Assembly: GCA_038025085.1 (NCBI GenBank) | Contig: CM076144.1 | Span: 36,614,501-36,678,500 of the forward strand | Direction of reading: 5' to 3' | DNA length: 64,000 bases | Source of the DNA: Tetragonia tetragonoides | Lineage: Eukaryota; Streptophyta; Magnoliopsida; Caryophyllales; Aizoaceae | In this document: in pieces, positions 21,392-32,725 of the stretch | Layout of the letters: each line of letters begins with the position of its first letter | Position numbering within the stretch: the first letter of the stretch is position 1 | Made by a program: the position numbers and the translations under genes | The notes under the pieces: generated by a model | Told to the model about the DNA's origin: nothing | Seen by the model: only the letters and a program-made list of their open reading frames with translations | The model's database searches: none

Positions 21392-23344
21392 GGAGTGGGT
21401 GAATAATATGGCAACGTTGCTACGCTGTCGTGGGGAGAAGCTACCTATCAATTACCTTGGTCTGCCTTTGGGAGCAAACCCAAGAAGTATGGAGTTTTGG
21501 AAGCCTGTTCTTGACAAAATGGAAGCAAGATTAGCGGGTTGGAAGGGGAAATTGTTATCATCTGGAGGTAGACCAACACTGATCAAGTCTTGTTTGAGTA
21601 GCCTACCCTTGTATTATTTATCCCTGTTCAAAATGCCAGTTAAGGTTGCAGAGAGAATGACGCAAATCCAGAGAGAATTCTTTTGGTGTGGCGGTAGAGA
21701 GGGCAAAAAACCCTCATGTTTGGTGAGTTGGAAGTTGATTGAAAAGCCTCGTGCACTTGGTGGTTTGGCCTTTGGTAATGTTCGTGTGATGAATGTTGCA
21801 CTTCTTAGTAAATGGATCTGGAGATTCTGCTCCAATGAAGCTGGTACGTGGCGTACACTTATTGAGGAAAAATACAAATTGGGTGAGATTTCTTCATTTG
21901 AGGAAATAAATATTCCTTCTCAAGGGAATATTTGGAAGGGGATAATATCTTGTGTTAAAAATAACAAAAAAGTGTGTGTGAGATATTTAAGGAAAATATG
22001 GGAGTAAAAGTAGGGAAAGGATCAAACTGTCGCTTCTGGCTAGACGTATGGTTAACTGATCAGACGCTAGCAAGTTTGTTCCCCAGGCTGTATTCCATCT
22101 CAACTGAACAGAAGGCCAACATTGTTGATATGGGTTGCTGGGATGGATTGATCTGGCGTTGGAACTTAAGTTGGAGAAGAAGTCTATTTGTGTGGGAGTC
22201 TGAACAAAGAGATAAGCTGAGAGAGTTGTCGTGCTGCGTTCAACTCGACCCAGGTATCGAGGATTCGGCACACTAGAAGCCAAACAATGATGGTAGGTTC
22301 AGTGTGAAGTCAATGAGAAACGAAATTGTGAAGCGTGAGGGTGGTATTGTGAACGAATCAGTTAGGGGTGTTTGGAAAGGAGTGGCTCCTCCGAAGGTTG
22401 AAATCTTGGTTTGGCTTGCGTGTATGGGGAGACTGAAAATGAAAGATAGATTAAGTAAACTTGAGTTCTCTTGTGTGTCAAATCTACAGTGTGAACTATT
22501 TGAAAGTGAAGAGGAGAGTTGTAATCACCTCATGATTCATTGCCCCTTTACTCGTCAAATTTGGGAGAGATGGCTGGGGTTGTGGGGTTTCAGTTGGTGC
22601 ACTCCGCAGGACGTGGCGGGTTTCTTCGAGCAGTGGAATCACCTCACGACTAGTAGCCACTTTGGTAAGGTCAATAATACATTCCTCTATGTATTTGTAT
22701 GGTCAATTTGGCTAGAAAGAAATAGAAGGATATTTGAAAAACGAAAATCAGAGGTAGAGGAGATTTTTGACATGGTCTTGATGCGATTGGGTTGGTGGAT
22801 TAAGAGCTGGGATGATTGTTTTCCGTACTCGCCATCTGATGTTTGCAGGGTACCAAGCTGTCTTATGCTTGCAAAACCCTATAACTGCGTGAAGGAGAAA
22901 GTTGATTGGGAGCCACCTCCACTGGGTTTCTTGAAGTGGAACGTTGATGAGTCCCTTGTAAATAATAAGAGCGCGATTGATGGGGTGTTAAGAGATTGGA
23001 AGGGGCGTTTTAGATGTATTTTCTCGTGTCGTGTACCTCATGACGAAATCAATCAAGCGGAGATCGCGGCTATAGCAAGAGCAGTCTTTGAATCTATGGG
23101 CAAAGAGTGGGTATTTCATTTTGGTATTGTCATCGAGTCGGATTCACTTGATGCAGTTCAATGGTGTAATGCAAGGGTGAAGGGTCCGTGGAAGGCTAGA
23201 TTTGAGCTCAACTTTATTCGACGATCTATGGGGAGGCGGCCTAGGATGAGTATCGTTCATCGCTCAAGGAGTTCCAACTTCATTGCGGATGGTCTTGCGA
23301 AGCAGGGGTTGCAAAGGGAAGCTGACTTTGTAGCTTGGTTCTAA
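21384..23344 (+). pseudogene. LINE ORF2 C-terminal part (zf-RVT and RNase H)
   Basis: It continues from the reverse transcriptase with INYLGLPLGANP and the thumb region. A frameshift near 22005 and an in-frame TAG at 22274-22276 interrupt it. The zf-RVT segment follows (KVEILVWLACMGRL, then CELFESEEESCNHLMIHCPF, with the metal-binding C-x-H-C pattern). The last 140 residues are RNase H: LKWNVDES, NQAEIAAIARAV, IESDSLDAVQW and HRSRSSNFIADGLAKQGL. The stop at 23342-23344 lies 32 bp before the nested CACTA. Confidence 0.85.
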
Positions 23345-23376
23345 TTCTAACTCCCTTATGCTTAAGCTGAATATTT

Positions 23377-23600
23377 CACTACAAAAAAACAGGCGTTTTG
23401 CTACTGAAAATAGCGACTGATGGTGAATCGGTCGCAAAACTAGAAAATCAGCGACCGACTTGGTCTTCGGTCGCTGAATGGCGAAAAAAGAATTCTGTTC
23501 ATTTTTTTCAATTTTTCCTTTTTTTATGAAGGCCTAAACAAACCTAGGTATATATACTAAACTTATCGCCCCCTGCCCCCATTGCATCAATTCACACATA

Positions 23601-23635
<35 letters not shown>

Positions 23636-24614
23636 CTCAATCCCTTATCCTTTATCTCACTCACCCTAAAATCCATCTTCCTTAATTATTCTCAATTCAC
23701 GTTGAAACAAAAAATAACAAGGGCGAATCCCCAATTTCTTAATTATTCCCATCATCTTCATCATCTTGTTGGTTCATCTTCATCGATCTAGTTCATCTTC
23801 ATCGCCGTCTCCATCTTCATCGTTCAGCTTCATCTTCATCGCGACCATTGAACCAACCCAGAAATCTGACCATGTCCACTCATCTTCATCGATCTTGTCG
23901 CTCATCTTCATCTTCTTTTATTGAAGGTACAAGTGAAAATTAAGGTCTAAGGGAAAATCCAATTGTCGATCTGGTAATTAGTTAGTGGTTTAAGATCTAA
24001 AATGTTCCCATTTGTGTTTTGTTAATCCAATTGGTTAGTTTCGAAATTTTCTCAAATTTATTATAGATGTATATCATTCGATTTGTTTCCTTTTTTCTTT
24101 TTGTTTTTTTTTTTTTGTATTATTTTCATATATTGTAATATTGGGTTGTATTTGTTGAACTTTTTGATTTGTTCTAATTGGGTTCTTGTTATCTAGTTTA
24201 GTTCATATTTTGATATAATTCATGTACACTTGTATAGTTTTTGGATAATTTTTGCGGTGGGTGGTGTAAATAAAAGACAAGTTGTGTTCTTAATTTTTTT
24301 TTTTTTTTTTTTTTCTGTTGATGAAGATTGTGTTCTTATTTCAGTCAGTAGTCGATTTGGTTACATTTCCAGATTAGCCTTTAATACGGTATCAATACCG
24401 TATAAAAGGTTAGTCTTTTTTTTTTCATACAAATACTATTAGCGACCGACCAATTCGTCGCTAGATATCAGCGATCGATTTAGCGACCGAAAAATATTTA
24501 GCGACAAGCTTTTTTGCTACCGATGGAAATCGGTCGCTGATGGTGTTTAGCGACCGATTTAAGGTGTTTAGCGACCGATTACGTCGGTAGCAAAACACTT
24601 GTTTTTTTGTAGTG
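23377..24614. mobile_element. Non-autonomous CACTA transposon, 1238 bp
   Basis: The ends are CACTACAAAAAAACAGGCGT on the left and, on the opposite strand, CACTACAAAAAAACAAGTGT on the right. A TTT target duplication (23374-23376 and 24615-24617) flanks it. Many copies of a GCGACCGA/TCGGTCGC motif fill both subterminal regions (about 23406-23480 and 24440-24590), as in transposase-binding repeats of CACTA elements. The interior has a (CT)n tract near 23603-23632 and TTCATC-rich repeats (23750-23910). No transposase. It sits in the LINE 3' UTR and is younger than the LINE. Confidence 0.9.
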
Positions 24615-24709
24615 TTTTGTTGTAGCCTTTTGGCCCCTGTTATTCTTGATTCTGAAGAATATGAGTAATAAAATCATCCAATTATAAAAAAAAAATAAAA
24701 CAACAAAAG

Positions 24710-25494
24710 GGAAGAGATTGCTAGAGTTTCAGCAACAAAACGGAAGAAATGAGTACAAACCGATTAGAAGACTATTAGAGTAGGGGCTAGAATATTATAG
24801 AAACTAGAAAGCAAGTTAGTGTGACACGAGTCATACTTTACATAGTTGATGAAGATGAAATTATCAAAGGCTAAAAGCTACGCCTTTTATTATTATTATT
24901 GATGTAACTAGAAGAATTAAAGTTATGTTCTTTTCAACTAAAATTTGTTGCAATTCTTTTTATAATATGTACAGTGCAATGGGAAGAAGTCGGTTGTATT
25001 AATCCAAATCGAAGTTTAGTGAACTAATTAAATAAAGTGTTATACAAATTCTCTTTAATTAGGTTTGTTTTTCAGTGTAGTCCAAAAAAATCTATCAAGT
25101 TTTATCAAAAAGTTCGAATGATTTCCATTAAGTTTCATCAAAATATACACTTTTTCGACAAATTTCCATTCAACAATATACAAACTCTAATTTTAACCAC
25201 TAAGCAAAGACATTGTTAGTTAGCAGTATATTATAGACATGAATAACCTACATATACATATTCATGTGTCAAATCTAGTCCAACAACCCACAAAAACAAA
25301 GAACAATCAATATACTCTAGTGATAATGAATATGATCATCTCCTTTCTAAATTGTAATAATTAGTTTCCAAATTGGAAGAAGAACAAAAAGTTGACAAAA
25401 TGTACTATAGAAAAAACAGGGAAAGTATTTTAGATAAGTACTCTTTATTAACGAGAAAAAAACATGTAAAAATCTACATCAAGATTCAATATTA
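24710..25494. other. Intergenic, no gene seen
   Basis: AT-rich DNA without recognisable coding or RNA features. Confidence 0.4.
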
Positions 25495-25526
25495 TACTCC
25501 CTCTGCCCCATAAGTCGTTTTAAAAA

Positions 25527-25632
<106 letters not shown>

Positions 25633-25770
25633 GAGTTCTCTCCAAGGTAATATTGAATAGGTAATAAATAGTCATAAATGCATGAGTGATTAAAAACAAA
25701 TTAAATAGTTTGATTTTATTTTAATAAAAGTATACATAAGTATTATATTTATTATCCTAAAAAAATTATA

Positions 25771-26100
25771 TATTCACTAAAAATGTAATTTCTTTGTTTA
25801 ATGTGTTTTCTTTTTGTTGATAAAAAAAATTACTATTGTTCCTTGCTACTCCTATTATTCAACTTTATATATTGATATGGTTAAATTTTTTTTATTATAT
25901 TGACTCTAATAACGGAGGATGATAAACGAGAACCTATGTGATTAATTATATTCACTAAAAATGTACTTTGTTTAATGTGTTTTCTTTTTGTTGATAAAAA
26001 AATTATTATTGTTCCTTGCTACTCCTATTATTCAACTTTTATATATTGATATGGTTAAATTTTTTTATTATATTGACTCTAATAACGGAGGACGATAAAC
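25771..26100. repeat. Tandem duplication of about 155 bp
   Basis: Segments 25771-25927 and 25949-26100 are nearly identical. Both start TATTCACTAAAAATGTA and end GGAGGAYGATAAAC, offset by about 175 bp. Confidence 0.85.
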
Positions 26101-26277
26101 AATACTTTTTTACTCATTCTACCCATGTTTCACATTAACATATTAATTACTCACTTTTTTGCTAAATCCAAAGTCAAGGAGTAAGCTAGTCACGTTTAAT
26201 TTCTTTGAGTAGATTATTTAATAATTTTTCTAATTCGTGTGCAAAAACCTTAAACGACTTACATTGGATGGAGGGAG

Positions 26278-26530
26278 AATTAAAAAAAATGACAATATAG
26301 GTAAAGTAGTGAAAATGATTAACATCTTAAAATGAACAATTAAAGACATAAAGATTTGGGCCACAAGCAGATGTTAAACAACCTAGAAAATAAAAGTACA
26401 CTATTTCAGTTCCTCAGTTGCCCACATATACTCGGCCCAGAACCCTGAAAAGCTTTTCTATAACTTTGTTTATGAAATTCATTGTTTGAGTGAAAAAGCA
26501 GGTGCAAAATCAATCAAAAATGATGAAAAT
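26278..26530 (+). promoter_or_regulatory. Upstream region of the SDR gene
   Basis: These 253 bp between the MITE and the start codon must hold the proximal promoter and 5' UTR. The start context is AAAATATGGCC. I see no unmistakable TATA box, so the transcription start is not placed. Confidence 0.35.
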
Positions 26531-29500
26531 ATGGCCTTTCAGCAGAAAGGACCATCTGGGTTCTCAGCTTCTTCAACCGCTACAGAAGTCACTCAAGGGA
26601 TTGATGCAAATGGCCTTACAGCTGTTGTTACTGGTACTCTATTTATCACTTAGATGATTTTGTACTAGTATTATTACCTTTCTGGGTTTTCCATTTTTCT
26701 TTCATGGGTCGTTGAAATATGCTACTTGTTCATGTTCTAAACTGATTTTCAATTTGTGCAATAAAGAGTAAAGTACTGATATACTAGGGATTTATGGCTT
26801 CTTCTTTGTGTTTCTTTTTTTATTTCTTTTGGCTGGGATTAATAAATGAAGATCTTATGCTTTTGTTAAGACTTGGGTGATGCAACTGCTAAATTAATGA
26901 ATCTATGCACAGACCACAAAAGCTGATTTTTAGTTTTGGTTGAAAAGGGTAAAAGGGGATGAATTTTCCCACTCCTTAAGGTGTTAATTTCACCATTTAT
27001 GACCCAAAGGGAGCCTGGGTAAGAAAGAGAAGGACTTTGATTTGTTTGTGGGCAGCTAGACATTAATGTTGGTCATATTTGGAATCAAATATAAGTACTA
27101 CAGGCTATTTAAGTGTATATCAGCTATAAGGACTATTGTTGGTCCACAGGGAGTAGCTTTCATATTTGAAATCTTGTCTGTACTCTGCACAAGGGAATCA
27201 ATTTTGGAGATGGTTATAGAATTGGACTGGAATTGGAAGTTTACTATGTCAACATAAGTAGCATATGGTTATGGAATTTGATTCCAATGTTGTTATGCTC
27301 ATTAATAAAGGTGTGTATAGATGAAAATTTTAGTTGAGGGGAAACAAGATTGTGTTTGTACATTATCCTGGACTCTTGCAAAAGAATTCCTATGCTTCAT
27401 GTAAGACATGTATTTGTGAATTACGCATATAATAAATATTGTTGTTCCCATTAAATCATCACCTCAAACCAAATTGGGGGATTATTAGCCATTCTACGCG
27501 ATATGGATCTCGTCCCACCACCTGTTATGTGTTTGCGTACATGATTCCTTTTTGTGTTTGGTTGAATTCCTTGCCCCCTTCATAGAAGAATTGTGTTCAA
27601 GTTGCTACTTCTAATTGTGTGAGTTCACTTGCTCCCTCTCCCTTATTTTCATTTTGGGTTAGGGTGGGAGGTATGTTTGAAATATTAGACAAAAAATTAT
27701 GCCAGGTGGACATAATTTTGTTACCAGGCTAGGGACATTATTGATACTGTTACTTTTATTTGGTATCACAGTTGTGTTCAGTTTTTGTACCTTGGGCTAC
27801 AGGATAGATGCCTGTTTGCAGCATTTTAAATCTCAGTGACTGGTTTGTTTTCAGGAGCTTCAAGCGGTATTGGAGTGGAAACTACACGTGCTCTTGCCAT
27901 GCGCGGTGTCCATGTTGTTATGGCTGTAAGAAACACAGGTGTTGGCAAAAATGTCAAAGAGGAGATACTTAAACAAATTCCCACAGCAAAAATTGATGTG
28001 ATGGAATTGGATCTCAGCTCGCTAGCATCTGTAGAGAAGTTTGCATCTGAATATAATTCCTCAGGTCTCCCCCTCAATGTTCTCATGTAAGGAAACTGAA
28101 CTGAGTATATGGTAACTTGTCAAGCTAGTTTTTTTCCACTGTCAGAACCTTGATTTAATTCAGGAGACAGTTGTTGAAGCTGATTAGATCAATCAACAAC
28201 GACCATCAAATCATCAATTATTCCACCTGATTTTGATACATATGAGTGTTTAATGATTTTCCCATTGGCTGAAGTAACAATGCAGGGATTATGGCTATTC
28301 CCTTTCAGTTATCCAAAGACAATATAGAACTTCAGTTTGCGACCAATCACTTAGGTAGATACTCTCCCACTCTCACTCACTCCACTTGCAATTGACATTC
28401 CTTATTCAACCCGCTTGATACATAATCATACGTGTCTGACTGGTTCTGTCTGAAGTGTATTCATTAGATCATTCTTGATAATCAACTCTTAAATAATATT
28501 AAGGTGTTCGTTTTTATTCTAAGTGTAAATCCTAACTTTCTTGATTTTGTTGTTAGGTCATTTCCTGTTGACGAATCTGCTATTGGATACCATGAAAAAG
28601 ACAGCCAATGGAAGCAACAGGGAAGGAAGGATCGTCATTGTTTCTTCTGAGGCCCATCGATTTGCCTATAATGAAGGAATTCGCTTTGGCAAAATAAATG
28701 AAGAAACAGTGTAAAGTATTCTGTATTTATTTCAACTTCTTTCACTGTTATATTGTCCTTGTGTTTGATTGTTCGTATCATTTGAGGGTGTCAATGAATC
28801 CAGATTGCTTAGCCTAAGAAAGTTTTCGTAAATATCTTCTGACTTTATAGTTACTGATATTGCAGATACAATAGGTTGCAGGCTTATGGGCAGTCAAAGC
28901 TTGCCAACATATTACATGCTAATGAGCTTACAAGGCAACTAAAGGTGCTGTTGTCCAGTCTCGGAAAATTCACTGCTAATATGATGTCTAGAATGACTGT
29001 TGTGTGTCAGCATCTTTCCATACATGATCCCTTTGAATGAGTTGGTTCCCTTTTCTCCATGTAGGAAGACGGGGTTAACATTACGGCAAATTCACTCCAC
29101 CCTGGATCAATCACAACCAATCTCCTGCGTCACCACAGTGTCATCAATGGTAGTTAAATTGGTATCTCGAACCCGACTGACATTTTATATGACTATGATG
29201 ATTTACCGGAATCTATTTGACTTCCCCATAGAGTAGAAGTTTTATCTAATTCATCTTGTAACTACATACTTGTATATATTCTTCAAGATTAGGTTCTATC
29301 CCATTGATTGATGTCTTGCCAGTTCTGTTTCTGAAAGATTTATTACTTTTGAATCATTGGGCACGTTCTTGAAGACATAATCTTTATAAATCAATTTGTT
29401 GTTCAATTGTTTCTGTTCTTATGCTTGCTCTCCGTTGTGCCTTTGCAGGACTTATCCACACTCTTGGTAAACTTGTTCTCAAAGATGCTGAGCAAGTAAA

Positions 29501-29766
29501 GTTTTCATTACCTTTTCATAAGCTGTATAGAAAAGAATCTTTGTCTCGTCCAGGTGAACCATGGAAGTATCTAAGTTGAGATGATGAATGTGGTTTTGCA
29601 GGGCGCAGCAACGAGTTGCTATGTGGCATTGCATCCACAAGTTCAAGGCGTAAGTGGCAAATATTTCATGGACAGTAATATAGCTAAGCCACCTACTCAG
29701 GCTGAAGATGCACAGTTGGCAAAGAAACTGTGGGACTACAGCTTGAGCCTCATACAAGCCAGATAG
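26531..29766 (+). CDS. Short-chain dehydrogenase/reductase, TIC32-like, 8 exons, 314 aa
   Basis: Exons: 26531-26633, 27855-28086, 28275-28354, 28557-28710, 28866-28944, 29065-29149, 29449-29495 and 29602-29766. All introns are GT-AG, and the exons join without a stop to 945 nt. It is a classical Rossmann-fold NAD(P)-dependent oxidoreductase: VVTGASSGIG (TGxxxGxG cofactor motif, residues about 32-41), [18 protein letters not shown] (NNAG), [11 protein letters not shown] with the catalytic Ser, and YGQSKLAN (YxxxK), then the conserved [11 protein letters not shown]. The N-terminus ([22 protein letters not shown]) and length match the plant group called TIC32-like or retinol/WW-domain-oxidoreductase-like. 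TIC32 itself is an NADPH-dependent regulator at the chloroplast inner envelope; whether this copy does that is not shown. An upstream ATG at 26520 is in another frame and lacks the motif. Confidence 0.93.
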
Positions 29767-30483
29767 ATCAAGTCCACAAAGAGTCACTTGGCATAGTTTG
29801 CTGCTAGCAGAGCAACCAGTGTTGGGGTTTGGTCCCCTTGTATATACTCCTACTACTCTATCTTAGTAGTAGATGTCAACTTTCAGGTACATTGGCTATG
29901 TTTCTAAAAGAGATGCTACTTTCTTTCCGAGGTGCCATTCTTCTTCTACAATAGCTTTTAATTACAGTAAATTTTAGTTATTTAAAAATGTATAGATATT
30001 TTAGTAAATAAATTATTTAAAGGTCAAGATCACTTTTATACAAATCAACTGCTATTTTTTTTTTATTATTTTGTTTGGTCTAAGGGAGGCACTGAGACCC
30101 GTACATGGAATAAATTAACACACAAAGACTAACACACAAAGACGGAGGGAGGATTAGAACCTCATTGGCACAAATCAACTGCTACTAAAATCTATTACGG
30201 AAACTTGCAATGGTTAACCCTTATTGAAAACTCATCGTACCTTATACTACTTCCAACATGCTACTACTAAAGTTGTGTTGTGAGCCTGTGGCCTTCGACA
30301 TTAATGAAGCTCCAATTCCACTTACCAAGAAAACATATTGGCATGGAAATATGATTAATTCTAACATAAACCAATTCCAAAATTTAGAAAGGAAACGTAA
30401 ATGGGAAAGTCCCACAGCTTGCTACTACTACAAAACAGCTTTCCTATTCTAAATAGGATTCTACGAAGTTTTCCCTCTCACGC
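29767..30483. other. SDR 3' flank and intergenic DNA
   Basis: The first 200 bp are probably the SDR 3' UTR. From about 30410 a conserved KIB promoter segment begins (GGGAAAGTCCCACAGCTTGC, then ACAGCTTTCCTATTCT), shared with copies further right. Confidence 0.45.
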
Positions 30484-30490
30484 TATAAAA
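30484..30490 (+). promoter_or_regulatory. TATA box of KIB copy 1
   Basis: TATAAAA in GCTATAAAACCC lies 105 bp before the ATG. It is conserved in position in the KIB copies at 36208, 45330 and 59860. Confidence 0.55.
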
Positions 30491-30588
30491 CCCATAGCTT
30501 CTAGTTTTAGCCTTTTACGTTATAGTTGTGACCAATAGCTCTGTTTTTGTTTGAGTGACAAAATCCTTCGGGGTACGTAGGCCATAGA

Positions 30589-31498
30589 ATGGCAAATTAG
30601 GGTGAGATTCCAAGAGATCTTGCAGGAGAGATTGTTGAACGTCTAGAATTCTATGAAGATTTTGAAATCTTTAGCCAGGTTTGTTCCCGTTGGAGATTAG
30701 CATGCAAGGAAGCAAACAATCACTACAAGACCAAGACTCGGCAGCCTCCTTTGTTCATGCTTGCTGATGATCCCCGAAGTCCATACCGCAGATATTACAG
30801 CCTTGTCAACCGCATGATCCACAAAATCGATCTCCCTCCTGCTGTCCTTAGGAATGACGATCACGACGACCATGACAACCAATTCAAAGACGTGGAGGAC
30901 TACAACCGGAGGTACTTCTCGTCGCATGGCTGGCTCATCTCGGTGACTCAATGGAACCGAAAGATTACCCTTTTCAACCCCTTTTCTGGCAAGGTGATCA
31001 AGCTTCCCACTGTTCCTCGTATGATCTATTTAATCTAGCTATTAACGATGATTGGTATGAGAGGAGTTATGGGCTATTGTTTCAAAGATTCATCTTATCA
31101 AAGAGCCCATCCAATGATTCCAGCAATGATGATGATGATGATCTAGAGGTTTGCATGATATTTGACTGCAACTTTAGGCTAGCCTTTTGGAGATATGGGG
31201 AGGAAAGATGGACTAAGCTCAAATTTGAGATTGGTTGCACTGAAAACGTGTGTTTTGTCCGAGGAGAATGCTACACCATCAATGATCAAAAGCAAGTTTA
31301 TGCCTTGGGAAGCAATAAATATGGGGACCGAGGACGTTGCGGATAATCTTCAGGCAAATCTCTTATCATGATAATGCGTCTTATTCTGGCTTGACGTATA
31401 CTTATGATGATCCGGATACTTTCGGGTGTGGAATATGGGACGTGGGGGTTTCGCGTATATAAGTTTAATGTTGACACTCTAGAGTGCAAACAGAAATA
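30589..31498 (+). pseudogene. F-box/DUF295 (KIB-type) copy 1, disabled
   Basis: The ATG at 30589 is followed by codon 4 TAG where the other copies have Trp (MANW). Ignoring that, the F-box reads GEIPRDLAGEIVERLEFYED...SQVCSRWRLACKE. The propeller start follows: YRRYYSLVNRMIHKIDLPP, GWLISVT, ITLFNPFSGKVIKLPT. Two extra bases near 31018 shift the frame. The next frame gives LSKSPSNDS, LAFWRYGEERWTKLKF, VCFVRGECYTIN. A deletion of about 100 bp near 31313 then joins distant parts, and the copy ends after GECKQ-like coding at 31498, so the C-terminal NCIYFTDD is lost. F-box/DUF295 proteins are candidate substrate adaptors of SCF ubiquitin ligases. Confidence 0.85.
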
Positions 31499-31911
31499 CT
31501 GTTTGTTCTACTTTCGCTAATGAAATCATTTCAATACCAAGTTTTAATAATTATCAGGATTTCATTATTATTTCTTTTTCTTTTTTGGTAACTAGCAGGT
31601 GGAATTCTATTTACCAGGGACACTGTTAATTTGCAATATGTAGCTAGTGTTAGAGAATATCAGCTAGTGCATCATTGACACTCTTATCTTTGCTAAACTC
31701 TAGCTTCAGCTCATGTAAACATAATTGCTTCTGAAATCAAATCCTTCACAAAAGCACAGGTTCATAATTTTGTCTCCAATCTTAACATTTTATAAGCGAT
31801 GGAAAATTCAAACTGGAGCCTTATTAGTTTGACAAGCATTAAAAAGTTGAACAGATACCATGATTTCACTACTCTTTCACAAGAAAAATAATCTATAAAC
31901 CCATACCAATA
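31499..31911. other. Intergenic, no gene seen
   Basis: AT-rich DNA between KIB copy 1 and a repeated leader segment. Confidence 0.4.
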
Positions 31912-32345
31912 AATCATTGGGCCACCTTGAAATATGGCATGGGTCGGTCACCCATATACCAAATGGATCCTCATGTCTTCATACTGACTTCTTCAGAGTT
32001 TAGCAGTGCCAGTAAGCTCGCTCACTCTCTCTCCTCTCTCTCTCTCCAGACCCCCTCCCGCTCAGTGAGGGCTCGGCCGTCCACCTCTCGCTTTGATTGC
32101 CGGCGGTTACTGTCAACACGGGTTTACTCAGGTTAGAGTTTTGCTCATTTAATCCCCCTAACTCAATTGATGAGTTTTTGTGATTAAATTGTGCATGTTG
32201 TTGCTCTTAACTGCTAGGCCTGTGATTATAACTTGATACATTTATGTGATGAAACTTAACCGATCGTACTTATACTTTGTTGCTATTGGATTTGGATGTG
32301 ATTAGAATTCGAAATTGTTGCTCACCCTTTTCAATTGATACTAAA
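31912..32345 (+). repeat. Repeated F-box gene leader (exon 1 and start of intron), copy 1
   Basis: A block with GAAATATGGCATGGGTCGGT, a CT-rich run, CTCCAGACCCCCTCCCGCTC and GGTTTACTCAG|GTTAGAG recurs at about 39830-40330 and 57690-58030. The last motif fits a 5' splice donor at 32131-32132. In the other two blocks this leader precedes an F-box exon by about 580 bp. Here it precedes KIB copy 2 instead, with TTTTCATTCAG|AGG (about 32680-32692) as a possible acceptor. Confidence 0.6.
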
Positions 32346-32386
32346 TTTGAAAACAAAACAAAACAAACAAACAAACAAACAAACTT
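32346..32386. repeat. (CAAA)n microsatellite
   Basis: A run of AAAAC/CAAA units just downstream of the leader segment, absent at this length from the sister blocks. Confidence 0.8.
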
Positions 32387-32725
32387 GTAAGTTCTTGAGA
32401 GTTAAGATGGTTAGGGTTAGAGAATTTTATAAGTATGAGATTGCAATTTCTAAATTTCTGTAATCTTTCCCTTCTTGAAATTATTGATTCAGCTTGTATA
32501 CTCCTCTGTTTCATTGGGTTGATCTCGTTGTCCTTTTTTTTTTTTTTTTTTTTTCTTTTGGCAGCTTTATAAAGGTTTTACAAAACAAAAACTGCTTTAA
32601 GATTAAAGCTTAAAGTTTTACAAAACAAAAACTACTTAATTCAATAACATTCTTATATTTTACTTTTTATTTTTTTTGTTTTCATTCAGAGGAGTCATAA
32701 AATCCTTTGGGGTAGGTAGGCTAGA

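Larger units (their letters stand above)
16818..24694 (+). mobile_element. Full-length L1-type LINE, inactive, with nested CACTA
   Basis: A 15-bp direct repeat, ATAAAACAACAAAAG, lies at 16803-16817 and again at 24695-24709, immediately after the poly-A tail. These are the marks of target-primed reverse transcription. Between them are an RRM-containing ORF1, an ORF2 with endonuclease, reverse transcriptase, zf-RVT and RNase H, and a 3' UTR ending in A residues. Removing the CACTA (23377-24614) leaves about 6.6 kb, a normal full length for a plant L1. Many stops and frameshifts make it inactive. The A-rich target repeat weakens the 5' boundary slightly. Confidence 0.85.

Noticed and set aside
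26520..26655. Upstream ATG (MMKIWPFS...) as start of the SDR gene
   Set aside because: It is out of frame with the TGASSGIG motif and loses the conserved N-terminus; the ATG at 26531 joins exon 2 correctly.
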